From Bacteroides acidifaciens (GTDB lineage: Bacteria; Bacteroidota; Bacteroidia; Bacteroidales; Bacteroidaceae), in contig NZ_CAEUHO010000001.1 of NCBI RefSeq assembly GCF_903181435.1, forward strand, positions 1,054,001 through 1,118,000: a stretch of 64,000 nucleotides of DNA, in the 5' to 3' direction. The position numbers were made by a program, and so were the translations under genes. The notes under the pieces are model-generated. The model did no database searches. It was given only the letters and a program-made list of their open reading frames with translations, and was not told the DNA's origin. This document shows, piece by piece, positions 40,153 through 49,229 of this stretch; within the stretch, counting starts at the first letter, position 1, and every line of letters starts with the position of its first letter.

Positions 40153-40545
40153 TTAAGTATTATATAAGTGGAACATTCTTTCCATCGGTTTCCATTTTTC
40201 CGCAGAACTCATTCCGGGAGCGGCTTGCTGGAATATAGCCATGTATTCCTCCCATTCCTGTTGGCGGGGAAGAGTGTTCAGACGTGCCATTGCCGTGTCC
40301 CAGTCGAAATCAACAGGAGTTTCGACAATCATAAACAGACGCGTGCCGAGAATATAGATTTCCATTTCGAGGATACCTACTTCCCGAATCCCGGCAAGGA
40401 TTTCGGGCCATGCTTCCGTTTCACTGTGTCTTTTGCGATATTCGGCGATTAATTCCGGGGAGTCGCGCAAGTCGAGTGTTTGACAGTAGCGTTTGACGGG
40501 AATCTTGTAAGATTGGACTTGGTAACCAGTTTGGGGTGTTTCCAT
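40153..40545 (-). CDS. L-fucose/L-rhamnose mutarotase family protein
   Basis: This 130-aa protein of the RhaM/FucU-like dimeric barrel family (COG3254) has the motifs IPVKRYCQTLDLRDSPELIAEYRKRHSE, split here by family gaps, and MFHLYNT at the C-terminus. It interconverts alpha and beta anomers so that the isomerase receives its preferred form. By context the substrate is fucose, although the fold matches rhamnose mutarotase. It lies 6 nt behind the kinase. Confidence 0.85.
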   Translation of the reverse strand: METPQTGYQVQSYKIPVKRYCQTLDLRDSPELIAEYRKRHSETEAWPEILAGIREVGILEMEIYILGTRLFMIVETPVDFDWDTAMARLNTLPRQQEWEEYMAIFQQAAPGMSSAEKWKPMERMFHLYNT

Positions 40546-40551
40546 ATACTT

Positions 40552-41982
40552 TTATTTTTTAGGGTAATATACTTGTGGTGTAACGCTATGGGTTACAATT
40601 TCTCTCAGTTCATGAAGGTCGGCAATTTCTCCTTTTGCCATAGCTTGCGTCAGGATGTTTCCTATCGCGGTAGCTTCTACGGGACCGGCATATACGGGAA
40701 TGCCGAGTTCGTTGGCTGTCAGTTGATTGAGCAGTTTATTCTGTGACCCTCCGCCAATAATATTGAGTTGGCGAATCGGAGAGGGGAGACAACGGTTCAG
40801 TTGTTCTACCGCTTGCCGGTATTTGAATGCTAATGATTGGAGTACACATCTGACGATTTCTGCTTTATTCTGGGGAATCTGAAGTTCGTGTTCCCTGCAA
40901 TAATTGACCAGGGCGTTTTCCATATTTTCCGGGTTCATAAATGCTGTATCGTCTACTGGAATGATAGTGTCAATCTTTGCTTCGGTGGCTTGTGGAATGA
41001 TGATGTCATAGCTTTGTTCTTCACCACGTGCTTTCCATTCGCTCATCAGACGTTGCAGAATCCATAATCCTGTGATATTTTGTAAGAACCGGATGCGTCC
41101 TCCTACGCCGCCTTCATTGGTGAACTGTGCTTGGCGCGCTTCCTCAGTCAATATAGGTTGGTCTACTTCCACTCCCAATAGCGACCAGGTGCCAGAGCTT
41201 AGAAAAGCGATGGGATATTCCGTGGCAGGAACGGCTGCTACAGCGCTGGCTGTGTCATGCGAACCTACTGCGATGACATCTACTGTACCCAATCCTGTTT
41301 CCCGTGCAATATCTTCTTTTAAGGTTCCTCTGATAGTTCCCGGTTGGATAATTTCTCCGAACAGATGTTCGGGAAGTCCCAAGGTCCGGATTGTTTCTTG
41401 TGACCAGTTCCGTTGTCTGGCATCAAGTAATTCGGAGGTAGAAGCAATACAATATTCATTATTGGCTACTCCGGTCAGGAAATAGCTGAAAAGGTCGGGC
41501 ATGAATAAGAGTTGCCGGGCAAGTTCCAGCTGGGAATCTTGATTCAACTTCATGCTGTATAACTGGAACAGCGTGTTGATGGCCATCACTTGTATTCCGG
41601 TATCGGCGTAATGCTTTTTCTCGTCCAGAACTTTGAATACTTCAGCCGGCATTCCGTCTGTCCGTGCGTCCCGGTAGCAGACCGGATTTCCTAACAGGTT
41701 TCCGTGTTTGTCAATCAGTCCGAAGTCTACTCCCCAAGTGTCAATACCGATTCCTTTAACGTTATATCCTTTTTGTGCGGCTAGTTTTAATCCGGACTTC
41801 ATGTCCTCAAAAAGCGCGGGGAAGTCCCAGTAGACATGATTTCCAAGTTTGACTTGGCGGTTGGGGAAACGGTGGACTTCTTCCAGTTCCAGCTTCCCGT
41901 GGAGAAGGAAGCCGGCGATAACCCGTCCGCTTCCTCCTCCAAAGTCTGCTGCTAAATATATGTTTTTATTGGTATCTTTCAT
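40552..41982 (-). CDS. fucK: L-fuculokinase (rhamnulokinase-like FGGY kinase)
   Basis: This 476-aa FGGY-family sugar kinase has the N-terminal ADFGGGSGRVIAG phosphate loop, GIGIDTWGVDFGLID with the catalytic Asp, and the C-terminal GGGSQNKLLNQL ATP-binding segment. The sequence resembles rhamnulokinases more than E. coli FucK, but the operon (fucI, fucA, fucP) shows the substrate is L-fuculose. The product is L-fuculose-1-phosphate. It is 19 nt from fucA and 6 nt from the mutarotase. Confidence 0.88.
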   Translation of the reverse strand: MKDTNKNIYLAADFGGGSGRVIAGFLLHGKLELEEVHRFPNRQVKLGNHVYWDFPALFEDMKSGLKLAAQKGYNVKGIGIDTWGVDFGLIDKHGNLLGNPVCYRDARTDGMPAEVFKVLDEKKHYADTGIQVMAINTLFQLYSMKLNQDSQLELARQLLFMPDLFSYFLTGVANNEYCIASTSELLDARQRNWSQETIRTLGLPEHLFGEIIQPGTIRGTLKEDIARETGLGTVDVIAVGSHDTASAVAAVPATEYPIAFLSSGTWSLLGVEVDQPILTEEARQAQFTNEGGVGGRIRFLQNITGLWILQRLMSEWKARGEEQSYDIIIPQATEAKIDTIIPVDDTAFMNPENMENALVNYCREHELQIPQNKAEIVRCVLQSLAFKYRQAVEQLNRCLPSPIRQLNIIGGGSQNKLLNQLTANELGIPVYAGPVEATAIGNILTQAMAKGEIADLHELREIVTHSVTPQVYYPKK

Positions 41983-42001
41983 GGTATGGTATGTACGGAT
42001 A

Positions 42002-42640
42002 CTATTTTGTTTTCTTTCCTAATACATAGATTTCCAAATCTTCAATTTCTGCTGGTGTCAATACAGAATAATCACCGCCAGACTGGACGATAATGCGGCA
42101 AGCCATTTCGAAGAAAGTAGCACGCTCATAGACTTGGTCGAAATCTTTTCCGCATACCACTTGTCCGTGGTTGGTCAATAAGACGGAATTGTGATTCAAC
42201 ATGGCTTCTACTACTGCTTTTGCCAGTTCGGGAGAACCCGGGCGATAGTAAGGGATTACAGGAATCTCAGCACCTACGTGGCAGGGGATTTCTGCCGTTA
42301 CGTTGAAATTAACCGGCTTGTTTTTCATGCAGGAGATAGCTGTGGCGTATTCCGACTGGAAATGAAGAACGACATTGACGTCCGGACGTTCGCGGAGAAT
42401 ACCCAAGTGGAAAGTGCTTTCCATTGAAGGTTTTACACCGTTAGTCGGTGTTCCGCTGGCGATATTGCAGATGGAAACTTTTTCTTTATAAAGGGTAGGA
42501 ACCCAGGAACCTGTGCCGGAAATCAGTGCTTCTTCACCAATTCGCCAGGAAAGATTTCCGCTACTGCAAAGCATTAGCTTTGCATCTCCGTAACGATGGG
42601 CTTGTTCAATAAACTGTTCGATATGTTCGTTGGTAATCAT
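42002..42640 (-). CDS. fucA: L-fuculose-1-phosphate aldolase (class II)
   Basis: This 212-aa class II aldolase/adducin-fold protein cleaves L-fuculose-1-phosphate to dihydroxyacetone phosphate and L-lactaldehyde. The catalytic glutamate is E74 (PSMESTFH). Zinc ligands H93 (VVLHFQ) and H158 (TNHG) are seen, but the second His of the usual HxH pair is Q95, an oddity discussed separately. I chose the ATG at 42640 because the aldolase fold starts there and a -7 box (42646-42653) lies immediately upstream. The longer frame to 42706 adds an unrelated stretch. Confidence 0.85.
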   Translation of the reverse strand: MITNEHIEQFIEQAHRYGDAKLMLCSSGNLSWRIGEEALISGTGSWVPTLYKEKVSICNIASGTPTNGVKPSMESTFHLGILRERPDVNVVLHFQSEYATAISCMKNKPVNFNVTAEIPCHVGAEIPVIPYYRPGSPELAKAVVEAMLNHNSVLLTNHGQVVCGKDFDQVYERATFFEMACRIIVQSGGDYSVLTPAEIEDLEIYVLGKKTK

Positions 42641-42645
42641 AATTG

Positions 42646-42653
42646 CAAAGATA
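42646..42653 (-). promoter_or_regulatory. Possible internal promoter before fucA
   Basis: The minus strand reads TATCTTTG, an exact -7 match only 6 nt from the start codon. If used, the transcript would be nearly leaderless. Confidence 0.4.
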
Positions 42654-42703
42654 AAAAAATTAGAATTAAGTGAGTCGAAATTATTTTTATTTAGGCATAA
42701 GAA

Positions 42704-42787
42704 CAAAAGAACATAAGGTTTGCGCTGATAGAATCATCTATAGCCGTTTATCGAAGTTGTTTCCTCTTTTGTCCTTATGTTCTTTTG
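42704..42787. repeat. 15-bp inverted repeat between fucI and fucA
   Basis: CAAAAGAACATAAGG (42704-42718) is exactly complementary to CCTTATGTTCTTTTG (42773-42787), with a 54-nt loop. There is no T-run. It fills most of the 159-nt gap between fucI and fucA. Confidence 0.75.
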
Positions 42788-42799
42788 TCTGAATTGAAA

Positions 42800-44575
42800 T
42801 TATTTGTAGATAGGACCGTAAGTCGTACAAGCTCTGTAATCCGCTCCTTCCTTATCCATGCCGAAAGCATTCCATGCAGCTGGACGGAAGATTTCGTTGT
42901 CTTCTACGTTGTGCATGCATACCGGGATGCGGAGCATGGAAGCGAGAGTGATTAAGTCTTGACCGATGTGCCCGTAGCTGATTGCTCCGTGATTAGCTCC
43001 CCAGTTATTCATTACTGAATATACATCTTTGAAAGCTGATTTGTCACACAAGCGGGGAACGAACCAAGTGGTAGGCCATGTCGGGTCTGTACGCATGTTC
43101 AGTTTCTGGTGGATTTCCGGGTCGATTTCAACGGTCCATCCTTCTGCGATTTGCAGGACAGGGCCGAGACCTTTAATCAGATTCAGACGCATCATAGTGA
43201 CAGGCATACCGCCTTTTGACAGGAAGTTGGAAGAGAAACCACCGCCACGGAAATAGTCACGGTCTGCCGGATACCAGGTAGTTGCTTTCAGGCAGTTTTC
43301 TACGTCTGCGTCAGTCAGGTTCCATGGTTCTTTCATTACCGGATTGCCTTCTGTGTCAGATGATTGACCGGAGCCATCAAGAGTGGTTGCACCGGAGTTG
43401 ATAAGGTGGATGATACCATTGGCTGCCAGACCTGTCAATTCTTTGCCTGTCACACGTTTTACGACTTCAGGGCTCCAGTAAGTACGTACATCGGAGAATA
43501 TCTGCGCACGGTTGGTCAGCAGGTGTCCGAACAGCATAGCTACACCGTTGCAAGCATCGTTTTCAGTAGCTACAACGAATGCTTCGCGGATACCGTTCCA
43601 GTCGAAAGAAGTATTGAGCAGAGCTTCGGGGTAGTCACCGTTCGGATAGAAGTCTGTCCATTGGCGTTGTCCCTGGAAACCGGCTGCGATGGCATTGTGT
43701 CCCAAAGCTTCTTCTTTGAATCCCATCTCTTTCAGTTTGGGGTTGCCGGTCATCAAATCGCGCATGATAATCGTCATTTTCACGATAAATTCCCAGTCAG
43801 CATCTTTCTGTTCACGGCTTTTGCGCTTTTCAGGACGGTTCTTGAAGTCATCTCCCTCGTTTGCCTTGCAGTTTTTCTCTGTCCATGCCATTGCTTTCGC
43901 ATATTCTTCGTGGTCGTAGATGCCTTCGTCCATACGTCGGATGATTTCTGTAAGGTCGATGGATTCGTTACGCATACCCAGATATTCCTGGAAGAAATCA
44001 GGGTTAACGATTGAACCGGCGATACCCATAGATACGCTACCCATAGACAAGTAAGATTTGCCTCTCATGGTAGCTACTGCCTGTGCGGCGCGTGCAAAAC
44101 GAAGAATCTTTTCCGCTACATCTTCAGGAATGGTGTTGTCATCCAAATCCTGAACGTCATGTCCGTAGATGCCGAATGCAGGAAGACCTTTTTGTGCGTG
44201 TCCTGCCAATACGGCTGCCAAATATACAGCACCCGGACGTTCTGTTCCGTTGAATCCCCAAACGGCTTTCGGGTAATACGGGTTCATGTCCATCGTTTCA
44301 GCGCCATAGCACCAGCAGGAAGTGACAGTGATAGTAGAACCCACACCTTCTCTTTCGAATTTTTCGGCACAAGCCGCGCTTTCAGCCACACGACCGATAG
44401 TGCTGTCGGCAATAACACATTCTACAGGACTTCCGTCACCGTTTCTCAGGTTGCTGCTGATTAATTCGGCTACTGCTTTAGCCAAGTTCATTGTCTTTTC
44501 TTCGAGGCTTTCACGAACGCCACCCTGGCGACCGTCGATGGTGGGACGAATCCCGATTTTCGGATACTTTTTCAT
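42800..44575 (-). CDS. fucI: L-fucose isomerase
   Basis: This 591-aa enzyme matches FucI in length and sequence, from the start [19 protein letters not shown] through the [14 protein letters not shown] region to the C-terminal [13 protein letters not shown] segment. It converts L-fucose to L-fuculose with Mn2+. It is the first catabolic gene after fucR. The candidate FucR operator lies 34 nt upstream of its ATG. Confidence 0.96.
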   Translation of the reverse strand: MKKYPKIGIRPTIDGRQGGVRESLEEKTMNLAKAVAELISSNLRNGDGSPVECVIADSTIGRVAESAACAEKFEREGVGSTITVTSCWCYGAETMDMNPYYPKAVWGFNGTERPGAVYLAAVLAGHAQKGLPAFGIYGHDVQDLDDNTIPEDVAEKILRFARAAQAVATMRGKSYLSMGSVSMGIAGSIVNPDFFQEYLGMRNESIDLTEIIRRMDEGIYDHEEYAKAMAWTEKNCKANEGDDFKNRPEKRKSREQKDADWEFIVKMTIIMRDLMTGNPKLKEMGFKEEALGHNAIAAGFQGQRQWTDFYPNGDYPEALLNTSFDWNGIREAFVVATENDACNGVAMLFGHLLTNRAQIFSDVRTYWSPEVVKRVTGKELTGLAANGIIHLINSGATTLDGSGQSSDTEGNPVMKEPWNLTDADVENCLKATTWYPADRDYFRGGGFSSNFLSKGGMPVTMMRLNLIKGLGPVLQIAEGWTVEIDPEIHQKLNMRTDPTWPTTWFVPRLCDKSAFKDVYSVMNNWGANHGAISYGHIGQDLITLASMLRIPVCMHNVEDNEIFRPAAWNAFGMDKEGADYRACTTYGPIYK

Positions 44576-44608
44576 GGTTTCTTTTTAATTATATAGTTAA
44601 TTAATATC

Positions 44609-44626
44609 TGTGCTGAACTGTGCTGA
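44609..44626 (-). promoter_or_regulatory. Candidate FucR operator upstream of fucI
   Basis: TGTGCTGAACTGTGCTGA is two direct TGTGCTGA copies with a 10-bp period. It lies 34 nt from the fucI start. The same motif with one change precedes fucR. Confidence 0.6.
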
Positions 44627-44644
44627 TTTTGTGGCAAAAAAAAA

Positions 44645-45640
44645 TTAGAGTGACTTTCGAAGCCTGACTTCAGTAGGCAGGTACTTCTGTATAGGCGTAT
44701 CATTAAGGACGAAGTTTGCGGCTTCGTTCCCCATCATTTCCCAGTCGATACTCAATGAGGTGATTCCTTCATCAATGACTTCATAAGAAGGAATATCATT
44801 GTATGCCAGCAGACCGAAATCTTTTCCGCATTTCAGTCCTTCCAATCTTCCTTGTTTCACTGCCTTTACCACATCTTGTTGTTTGATGGCAATGTAGGCT
44901 GTTTCTTTTCGTACCACCAGATTTTCAATATCTTCCTGTATCTCATACAAGAATCCTTGCTCTTCGCAAAAACGGATAAAATAATCTTTGCTGCTTTGCG
45001 GGTGTTTCAGCCCTTTGGAGAACAGGAAAACAATTTGGCGGTACCTGCACATCCTTTCTTTCAGTGCAAGTAATGCCTGATAGAATGATTCGTCGAAGTC
45101 CTGACAGATATAAAAGTACTTCTCTTTTTCGAATTTACCGAAGTCAAGCAGTAACAGTCTGGCAGGATTAATCTTATTTAATGCCGTGCTGAATTTCTCA
45201 TTATCGAAATTCATCACTATATATTTATTGTACTTTCCTATGGATTCACGGATGATGGTATTGAATAGTCGTTCGTTGTATTGATGGAACAACAAGTCTA
45301 CCTTATAATTAATAGGCAGATGCTTGACGAAACTGTTGTATAATGCTTCTTTAAACGGGGTATATTGGTCGAGGAGCAGTAAAACATTTGTTACCTGACT
45401 CGTCACATAGTATCCTTTCCCGGGGGTAGAGTCAATCAGTCCCCGTTCGCGTAAATCAAGGAAGGCCTTGAATACCGTATCGCGCGATACCCCGTATTGT
45501 GCACTTAACTGATTAATAGAAGGCAAAGAATCTCCTTCAAGAAATTCTTTTCTGGAAATAGCCTGGCTAAGGTTGTCCGCCAACTGCGTGACCTTACTAG
45601 ACTGCTGTCCGAATGTTGCTTTCTTATCAGTTCGTTTCAT
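44645..45640 (-). CDS. fucR: GntR-family regulator of fucose utilisation
   Basis: This 331-aa protein has an N-terminal GntR winged helix (residues about 20-85, with LPSINQLSAQYGVSRDTVFKAF). Its C-terminal domain is of the periplasmic-binding-protein type used for sensing a sugar (CGKDFGLLAYNDIPSYEVIDEGI). In B. thetaiotaomicron the equivalent FucR represses the fuc genes and is relieved by L-fucose; I transfer that role by synteny. I chose the ATG at 45640. The frame up to 45685 would run into the upstream operator repeat. It lies 69 nt before fucI on the same strand. Confidence 0.9.
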   Translation of the reverse strand: MKRTDKKATFGQQSSKVTQLADNLSQAISRKEFLEGDSLPSINQLSAQYGVSRDTVFKAFLDLRERGLIDSTPGKGYYVTSQVTNVLLLLDQYTPFKEALYNSFVKHLPINYKVDLLFHQYNERLFNTIIRESIGKYNKYIVMNFDNEKFSTALNKINPARLLLLDFGKFEKEKYFYICQDFDESFYQALLALKERMCRYRQIVFLFSKGLKHPQSSKDYFIRFCEEQGFLYEIQEDIENLVVRKETAYIAIKQQDVVKAVKQGRLEGLKCGKDFGLLAYNDIPSYEVIDEGITSLSIDWEMMGNEAANFVLNDTPIQKYLPTEVRLRKSL

Positions 45641-45662
45641 ATTAGTTTTTATAAAAGATAAC

Positions 45663-45680
45663 TGTGCTGAACTATGCTGA
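45663..45680 (-). promoter_or_regulatory. Candidate FucR operator upstream of fucR
   Basis: TGTGCTGAACTATGCTGA differs at one position from the motif before fucI. A near-consensus -7 box (minus TTTCTTTG, 45682-45689) is adjacent. It suggests autoregulation. Confidence 0.55.
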
Positions 45681-45741
45681 CGCAAAGAAAGGCATTTTAT
45701 TCTGAATGAAACTAATTATTTATTATGTTTTATAGCATAAA

Positions 45742-45776
45742 ATGAAAAAATCCTCTCCAGCGAACTGGAGAGGATT
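45742..45776 (-). terminator. Terminator of rpsP
   Basis: TCCTCTCCAG (45751-45760) pairs with CTGGAGAGGA (45765-45774). The minus strand is followed by TTTTTTCAT. Confidence 0.85.
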
Positions 45777-45817
45777 TATAGCTTTTTCCTGATTTCTTAT
45801 TCGGAATCTGCCGAAAA

Positions 45818-46369
45818 TTATTCAGCAGCAGCTTCTGTTGCAGGAGCTTCTTCAGCCGGAGCTGCAGCTTCCTCTGCGGGTGCTTCAGCAGCAGCTTTTT
45901 CAGCAGCTTCAGCAGCTTTCTTTTCAGCGAGTGCTTTTGCTTTCACTTCGTTGATTTTCTTTTCTGCTTCCAGACGTGCTTTAGCTTCAGCTTTCTTAGC
46001 TTCGTCTTGTTTAGCCTTCAAAGCAGCCAGACCTGACTGTTTGTTGTTTTTCCAAGCTTCGAATTTAGCATCTGCTTCTGCTTCTCCGAATGCGCCTTTT
46101 GCTACACCGCCCATAAGATGTTTCTTCATGTAAACTCCTTCACGGGAAAGGATGTTACGTACAGTGTCGCTTGGTTGTGCACCTTTCAGTACCCATGCCA
46201 ATGCAGCGTCGAAATTCAAATCTACTGTAGCAGGATTGGTGTTAGGGTTGTAAGTACCAATCTTCTCAATAAATTTACCATCACGTGGTGCTCTGCTGTC
46301 TGCAATTACAATTGAATAGAACGCGTAACTTTTACGTCCGTGTCTCTGCAATCTGATTCTAGTTGCCAT
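45818..46369 (-). CDS. rpsP: 30S ribosomal protein S16 with long Ala/Glu tail
   Basis: This 183-aa protein has a normal S16 core (residues about 1-80: [34 protein letters not shown]). A Bacteroidetes-specific extension of about 100 residues follows. It ends in repeated Ala/Glu/Pro segments ([16 protein letters not shown]), which are low in complexity and probably disordered. S16 stabilises the 30S subunit. It has its own -7 box (minus TATCTTTG at 46430-46437) and a strong terminator, so it is monocistronic and unlinked from trmD/rimM. Confidence 0.96.
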   Translation of the reverse strand: MATRIRLQRHGRKSYAFYSIVIADSRAPRDGKFIEKIGTYNPNTNPATVDLNFDAALAWVLKGAQPSDTVRNILSREGVYMKKHLMGGVAKGAFGEAEADAKFEAWKNNKQSGLAALKAKQDEAKKAEAKARLEAEKKINEVKAKALAEKKAAEAAEKAAAEAPAEEAAAPAEEAPATEAAAE

Positions 46370-46429
46370 TTTAAATAATTGTTTTTAATGATTGATTTGA
46401 ATTATGCTATTATCTCGTAATAGCGGGCG

Positions 46430-46437
46430 CAAAGATA
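46430..46437 (-). promoter_or_regulatory. -7 promoter element of rpsP
   Basis: The minus strand reads TATCTTTG, an exact consensus match, 60 nt before the start codon. Confidence 0.65.
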
Positions 46438-46476
46438 CGGCTTTTCTTTTTGATTGACAAACATTTCGCTCCTTTT

Positions 46477-47778
46477 TTACGAATATCGTTTCGGATATCG
46501 GAACAGAATGGCGAGCAATGCGCAGGCTCCCATCGTAAAAGGATAATAGAGATTGCCGATGATACTGATAGGGGAGATATTGGCAAGTCCCGCTGCAATC
46601 AGCATCTGCGCTCCGTATGGGATAATCCCTTGTATCAAGCAGGAGAACGTGTCGAGGATACTGGCAGTTTTTCTCCGGTCGAGATGGAACTTTTGGGCGA
46701 TATCCCTGGCTATCGGTCCTGTGGTGATGATGGCGATAGTGTTATTGGCGGTACACAGGTTGGCGATACTTACCAAGGCAGCGATGCTCAATTCTGCGCC
46801 CCGCTTGCCGTTGACGTGGCGGGTCAGTTTCCGGATAATAAAGTCAATGCCGCCGTTATAGCGGATGGTTTCCAGCATACCGCCTGCCAACAGGGTAATG
46901 ATGATAAGTTCTCCCATTCCTGTTATTCCGGTTCCCATAGCTCCGAACCAGTCGAAGATTCCGAAGCTTCCGGTAGCGATGCCGATGATACCGGTCGTCA
47001 ATATACCTATAATTAATACGAGCATTACATTCATGCCGGCAACGGCTGTTCCTAATACTATTATATATGGTATAACCTTTATCCATTCGATAGTCTCTAT
47101 CTGGACGGGTGCGGTGATGGATAATCCTTGGAAGATATAAATACCCAATACGATGACGGCTGCCGGAACTACTATCATGGAGTTTACCCGGAATTTGTCA
47201 CGCATCACACATTCCTGTGTTTTCGTTGAGGCGATGGTTGTATCTGAAATAAATGACAGGTTATCTCCGAAAAAAGAACCGCCGACCACGACAGCTACCA
47301 TAAAAGGAAGGGCTATTTCTGTCTTTTCCGCCAGTCCGACAGCAACGGGGGTGAGGGCGACAATAGTGCCTACGCTGGTTCCGATGGACAGGGAGATGAA
47401 GCAGGCGGCGATAAATATTCCTGCCAGCAACAGGTTATCGGGAAGAATATGCAGCGTCAGGTTGACGGTCGCGTCGATGGCTCCCATCTGCTTGGCGCTC
47501 TGTGCGAAGGCTCCGGCAAGGATGAATATCCATATCATCAGGAGAATATTCTTATTGGCAGCTCCCACGGAGAACTGATAGATGCGTTGGTTCAGTTTCA
47601 ATCCCTTGGTAATGGCGATGGCGTAGCAGGAAGAAATGAGGAAGGCAACCGTGATAGGTACTTTGTAGAAGTCGTTGACAAGGATAGAAGTCACGAGATA
47701 AAGGCATAAGAACACGAACAACGGACTTAGTGCCCACCAGCCCCCGGTACGGTCTTTATGTATTTTTTCTTCAGTCAT
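46477..47778 (-). CDS. Na+/H+ antiporter, NhaC family
   Basis: This 433-aa inner-membrane protein has about 11 hydrophobic segments. It carries the NhaC-type motifs SIGTSVGTIVALTPVAVGLA and GGSFFGDNLSFISDTTIASTKTQ, and a mirrored second half with CTANNTIAIITTGPIARDIA. The family exchanges Na+ for H+ or organic acids (such as malate/lactate). The true substrate is not fixed by sequence. It may supply or dissipate the sodium gradient used by the V-ATPase. It is monocistronic, with a -7 box at 47808-47815. Confidence 0.9.
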   Translation of the reverse strand: MTEEKIHKDRTGGWWALSPLFVFLCLYLVTSILVNDFYKVPITVAFLISSCYAIAITKGLKLNQRIYQFSVGAANKNILLMIWIFILAGAFAQSAKQMGAIDATVNLTLHILPDNLLLAGIFIAACFISLSIGTSVGTIVALTPVAVGLAEKTEIALPFMVAVVVGGSFFGDNLSFISDTTIASTKTQECVMRDKFRVNSMIVVPAAVIVLGIYIFQGLSITAPVQIETIEWIKVIPYIIVLGTAVAGMNVMLVLIIGILTTGIIGIATGSFGIFDWFGAMGTGITGMGELIIITLLAGGMLETIRYNGGIDFIIRKLTRHVNGKRGAELSIAALVSIANLCTANNTIAIITTGPIARDIAQKFHLDRRKTASILDTFSCLIQGIIPYGAQMLIAAGLANISPISIIGNLYYPFTMGACALLAILFRYPKRYS

Positions 47779-47807
47779 ATATTGATATTGTAGTTATTTT
47801 CAAGTTG

Positions 47808-47815
47808 CAAAGATA
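47808..47815 (-). promoter_or_regulatory. -7 promoter element of the antiporter gene
   Basis: The minus strand reads TATCTTTG, an exact match, 29 nt before the start codon. Confidence 0.6.
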
Positions 47816-48099
47816 GTAAGGAAACACATAAGTACGATAAAAGGCTCGGAATTTCATCTTTTCTTTTTCCGTTTCATTTCCTTTTTTTCTGAATTTGACT
47901 TTTTAAGTCGTTGAATATTAGTGGAATATTCCCAGTATTTTTCCTTTAAAACCAACGGGCCGTTCCTTTAAAAGAAATGACCCGTTGCACACCGAGGATA
48001 GTGTCATTCCTTTTACAAGAATGCATTACTCCATAGACAGAATTAATAAAGCACTTGTTTATGTCTGTATTTTTTATATTATTTCTGCTTTCTTCTGCC
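47816..48099. other. Gene-free spacer with one inverted repeat
   Basis: CAACGGG (47953-47959) pairs with CCCGTTG (47981-47987), and TTCCTTTAAAA occurs twice around it. It may terminate the DJ-1/PfpI transcript. Nothing else was seen. Confidence 0.45.
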
Positions 48100-48627
48100 T
48101 TACTTTAATGCTTCGACAACTTGCGGCAGCATTGTCCAAATGGTATTTTCATCTTGTGCGGTAAAAAAGTTGCCGTCTATTTCTGATTTTTCATCGGTGG
48201 CTGTTCCGTTTTGGATAGCTGGTTTGGCTAACGGGTGAACTGCTACTTTTTTATCTTTCGTTATACCTGTAAAGTCGAACATCATTGCTCCGGCGCAGTG
48301 ACCAATCATTATTTTTCCCTTATCTCCGAAAGTTTTGATGACTTCCATCAAATCGATATTATAAGGTTTGTCCGCATTCTGCTGGAATACAGGTATAGCG
48401 TCTCCACAAGAGAAAACGAGTGCGTCAAATTCATCTTCGTTCCCTTTCAGACTGGCAATCACATCATCTGCTGTCAGGCTGATTCCTGAATTTGTTTTAA
48501 TCTCTTTTGTATCCGATACGGCAAATACTTTATAGGAAATGCCATTTTCGAAAAACGCTTCCAGGTATTGGAATAATCCACAACCGTTTACCGGATTTAC
48601 TGCTAAAACTGCTACTTTCTTTGCCAT
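48100..48627 (-). CDS. DJ-1/PfpI family protein
   Basis: This 175-aa single-domain protein of the DJ-1/PfpI superfamily has a conserved nucleophile cysteine in the elbow (IGHCAGAMMF) and the N-terminal strand AKKVAVLAVNPVNGCG. The family includes glyoxalases, chaperones and amidases; the exact activity here is unknown. I chose the start MAKKVAVL at 48627. The frame upstream to 48690 encodes an implausible hydrophobic stretch and overlaps the promoter (minus TACATTTG at 48688-48695). It is divergent from an HxlR regulator, a common arrangement for redox-responsive genes. Confidence 0.85.
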   Translation of the reverse strand: MAKKVAVLAVNPVNGCGLFQYLEAFFENGISYKVFAVSDTKEIKTNSGISLTADDVIASLKGNEDEFDALVFSCGDAIPVFQQNADKPYNIDLMEVIKTFGDKGKIMIGHCAGAMMFDFTGITKDKKVAVHPLAKPAIQNGTATDEKSEIDGNFFTAQDENTIWTMLPQVVEALK

Positions 48628-48674
48628 AATCATAATTATTAAGATGAAACAATAGTTATTTTTAGTAAGTTTAT

Positions 48675-48695
48675 TACTTTTGTGATGCAAATGTA
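48675..48695. promoter_or_regulatory. Divergent promoters between DJ-1/PfpI and HxlR genes
   Basis: Plus-strand TACTTTTG (48675-48682) and minus-strand TACATTTG (48688-48695) both match TAnnTTTG and lie almost back to back. Binding of the HxlR protein here could control both genes. Confidence 0.55.
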
Positions 48696-48793
48696 TCTTT
48701 CTTTGTGGAGAAAAACAAGAACGTACCTCTGAATAAGGAAGTTACATGGAAGTAACTATTGCTGTAAGTCAATTGTATATAAAACGTTAAAAG

Positions 48794-49144
48794 ATGAAAA
48801 ACTTTCACCCGACAGGAAATTGTCCCGTAAGAGATGTACTCAGCCGCTTGGGAGACAAGTGGTCGATGCTGGTGCTTATTACTTTGAACGCAAACGGAAC
48901 TATGCGTTTCAGTGATATTCATAAAACGATAGAAGATGTTTCTCAGAGAATGTTGACGGTAACTCTCCGTACGCTTGAATCCGACGGATTGGTGGAACGG
49001 AAAGTATATGCAGAAGTACCACCTCGTGTGGAATATAACTTGACGGAAACAGGCGGAACTCTGATTCCTCATATTGAAGGATTGGTAGGGTGGGCGCTGG
49101 AAAATATGAATACTATTTTAGAACATCGGCAAATACATGTATAG
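48794..49144 (+). CDS. HxlR-family winged-helix regulator
   Basis: This 116-aa HxlR protein contains NCPVRDVLSRLGDKWSMLVLITL, with C10 at the position used as a redox sensor in HypR/YodB-type members, and the wing VPPRVEYNLTETGG. It is divergent from the DJ-1/PfpI gene and probably controls it. It is only moderately similar to the HxlR protein at 37.2 kb, so it is not a recent duplicate. Confidence 0.9.
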   Translation: MKNFHPTGNCPVRDVLSRLGDKWSMLVLITLNANGTMRFSDIHKTIEDVSQRMLTVTLRTLESDGLVERKVYAEVPPRVEYNLTETGGTLIPHIEGLVGWALENMNTILEHRQIHV

Positions 49145-49229
49145 TATTTATTTCAAATATCAGGATAAGTTTCGTTAAAGTAGACTATGGTATTTTAGTT
49201 TTTTATATCTTTATGGCAAACTAGATAAT

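Noticed and set aside
38817..45640. Rhamnose rather than fucose operon
   Set aside because: The kinase and mutarotase are rhamnose-like, but the isomerase, permease and aldolase are clearly of the fucose type.
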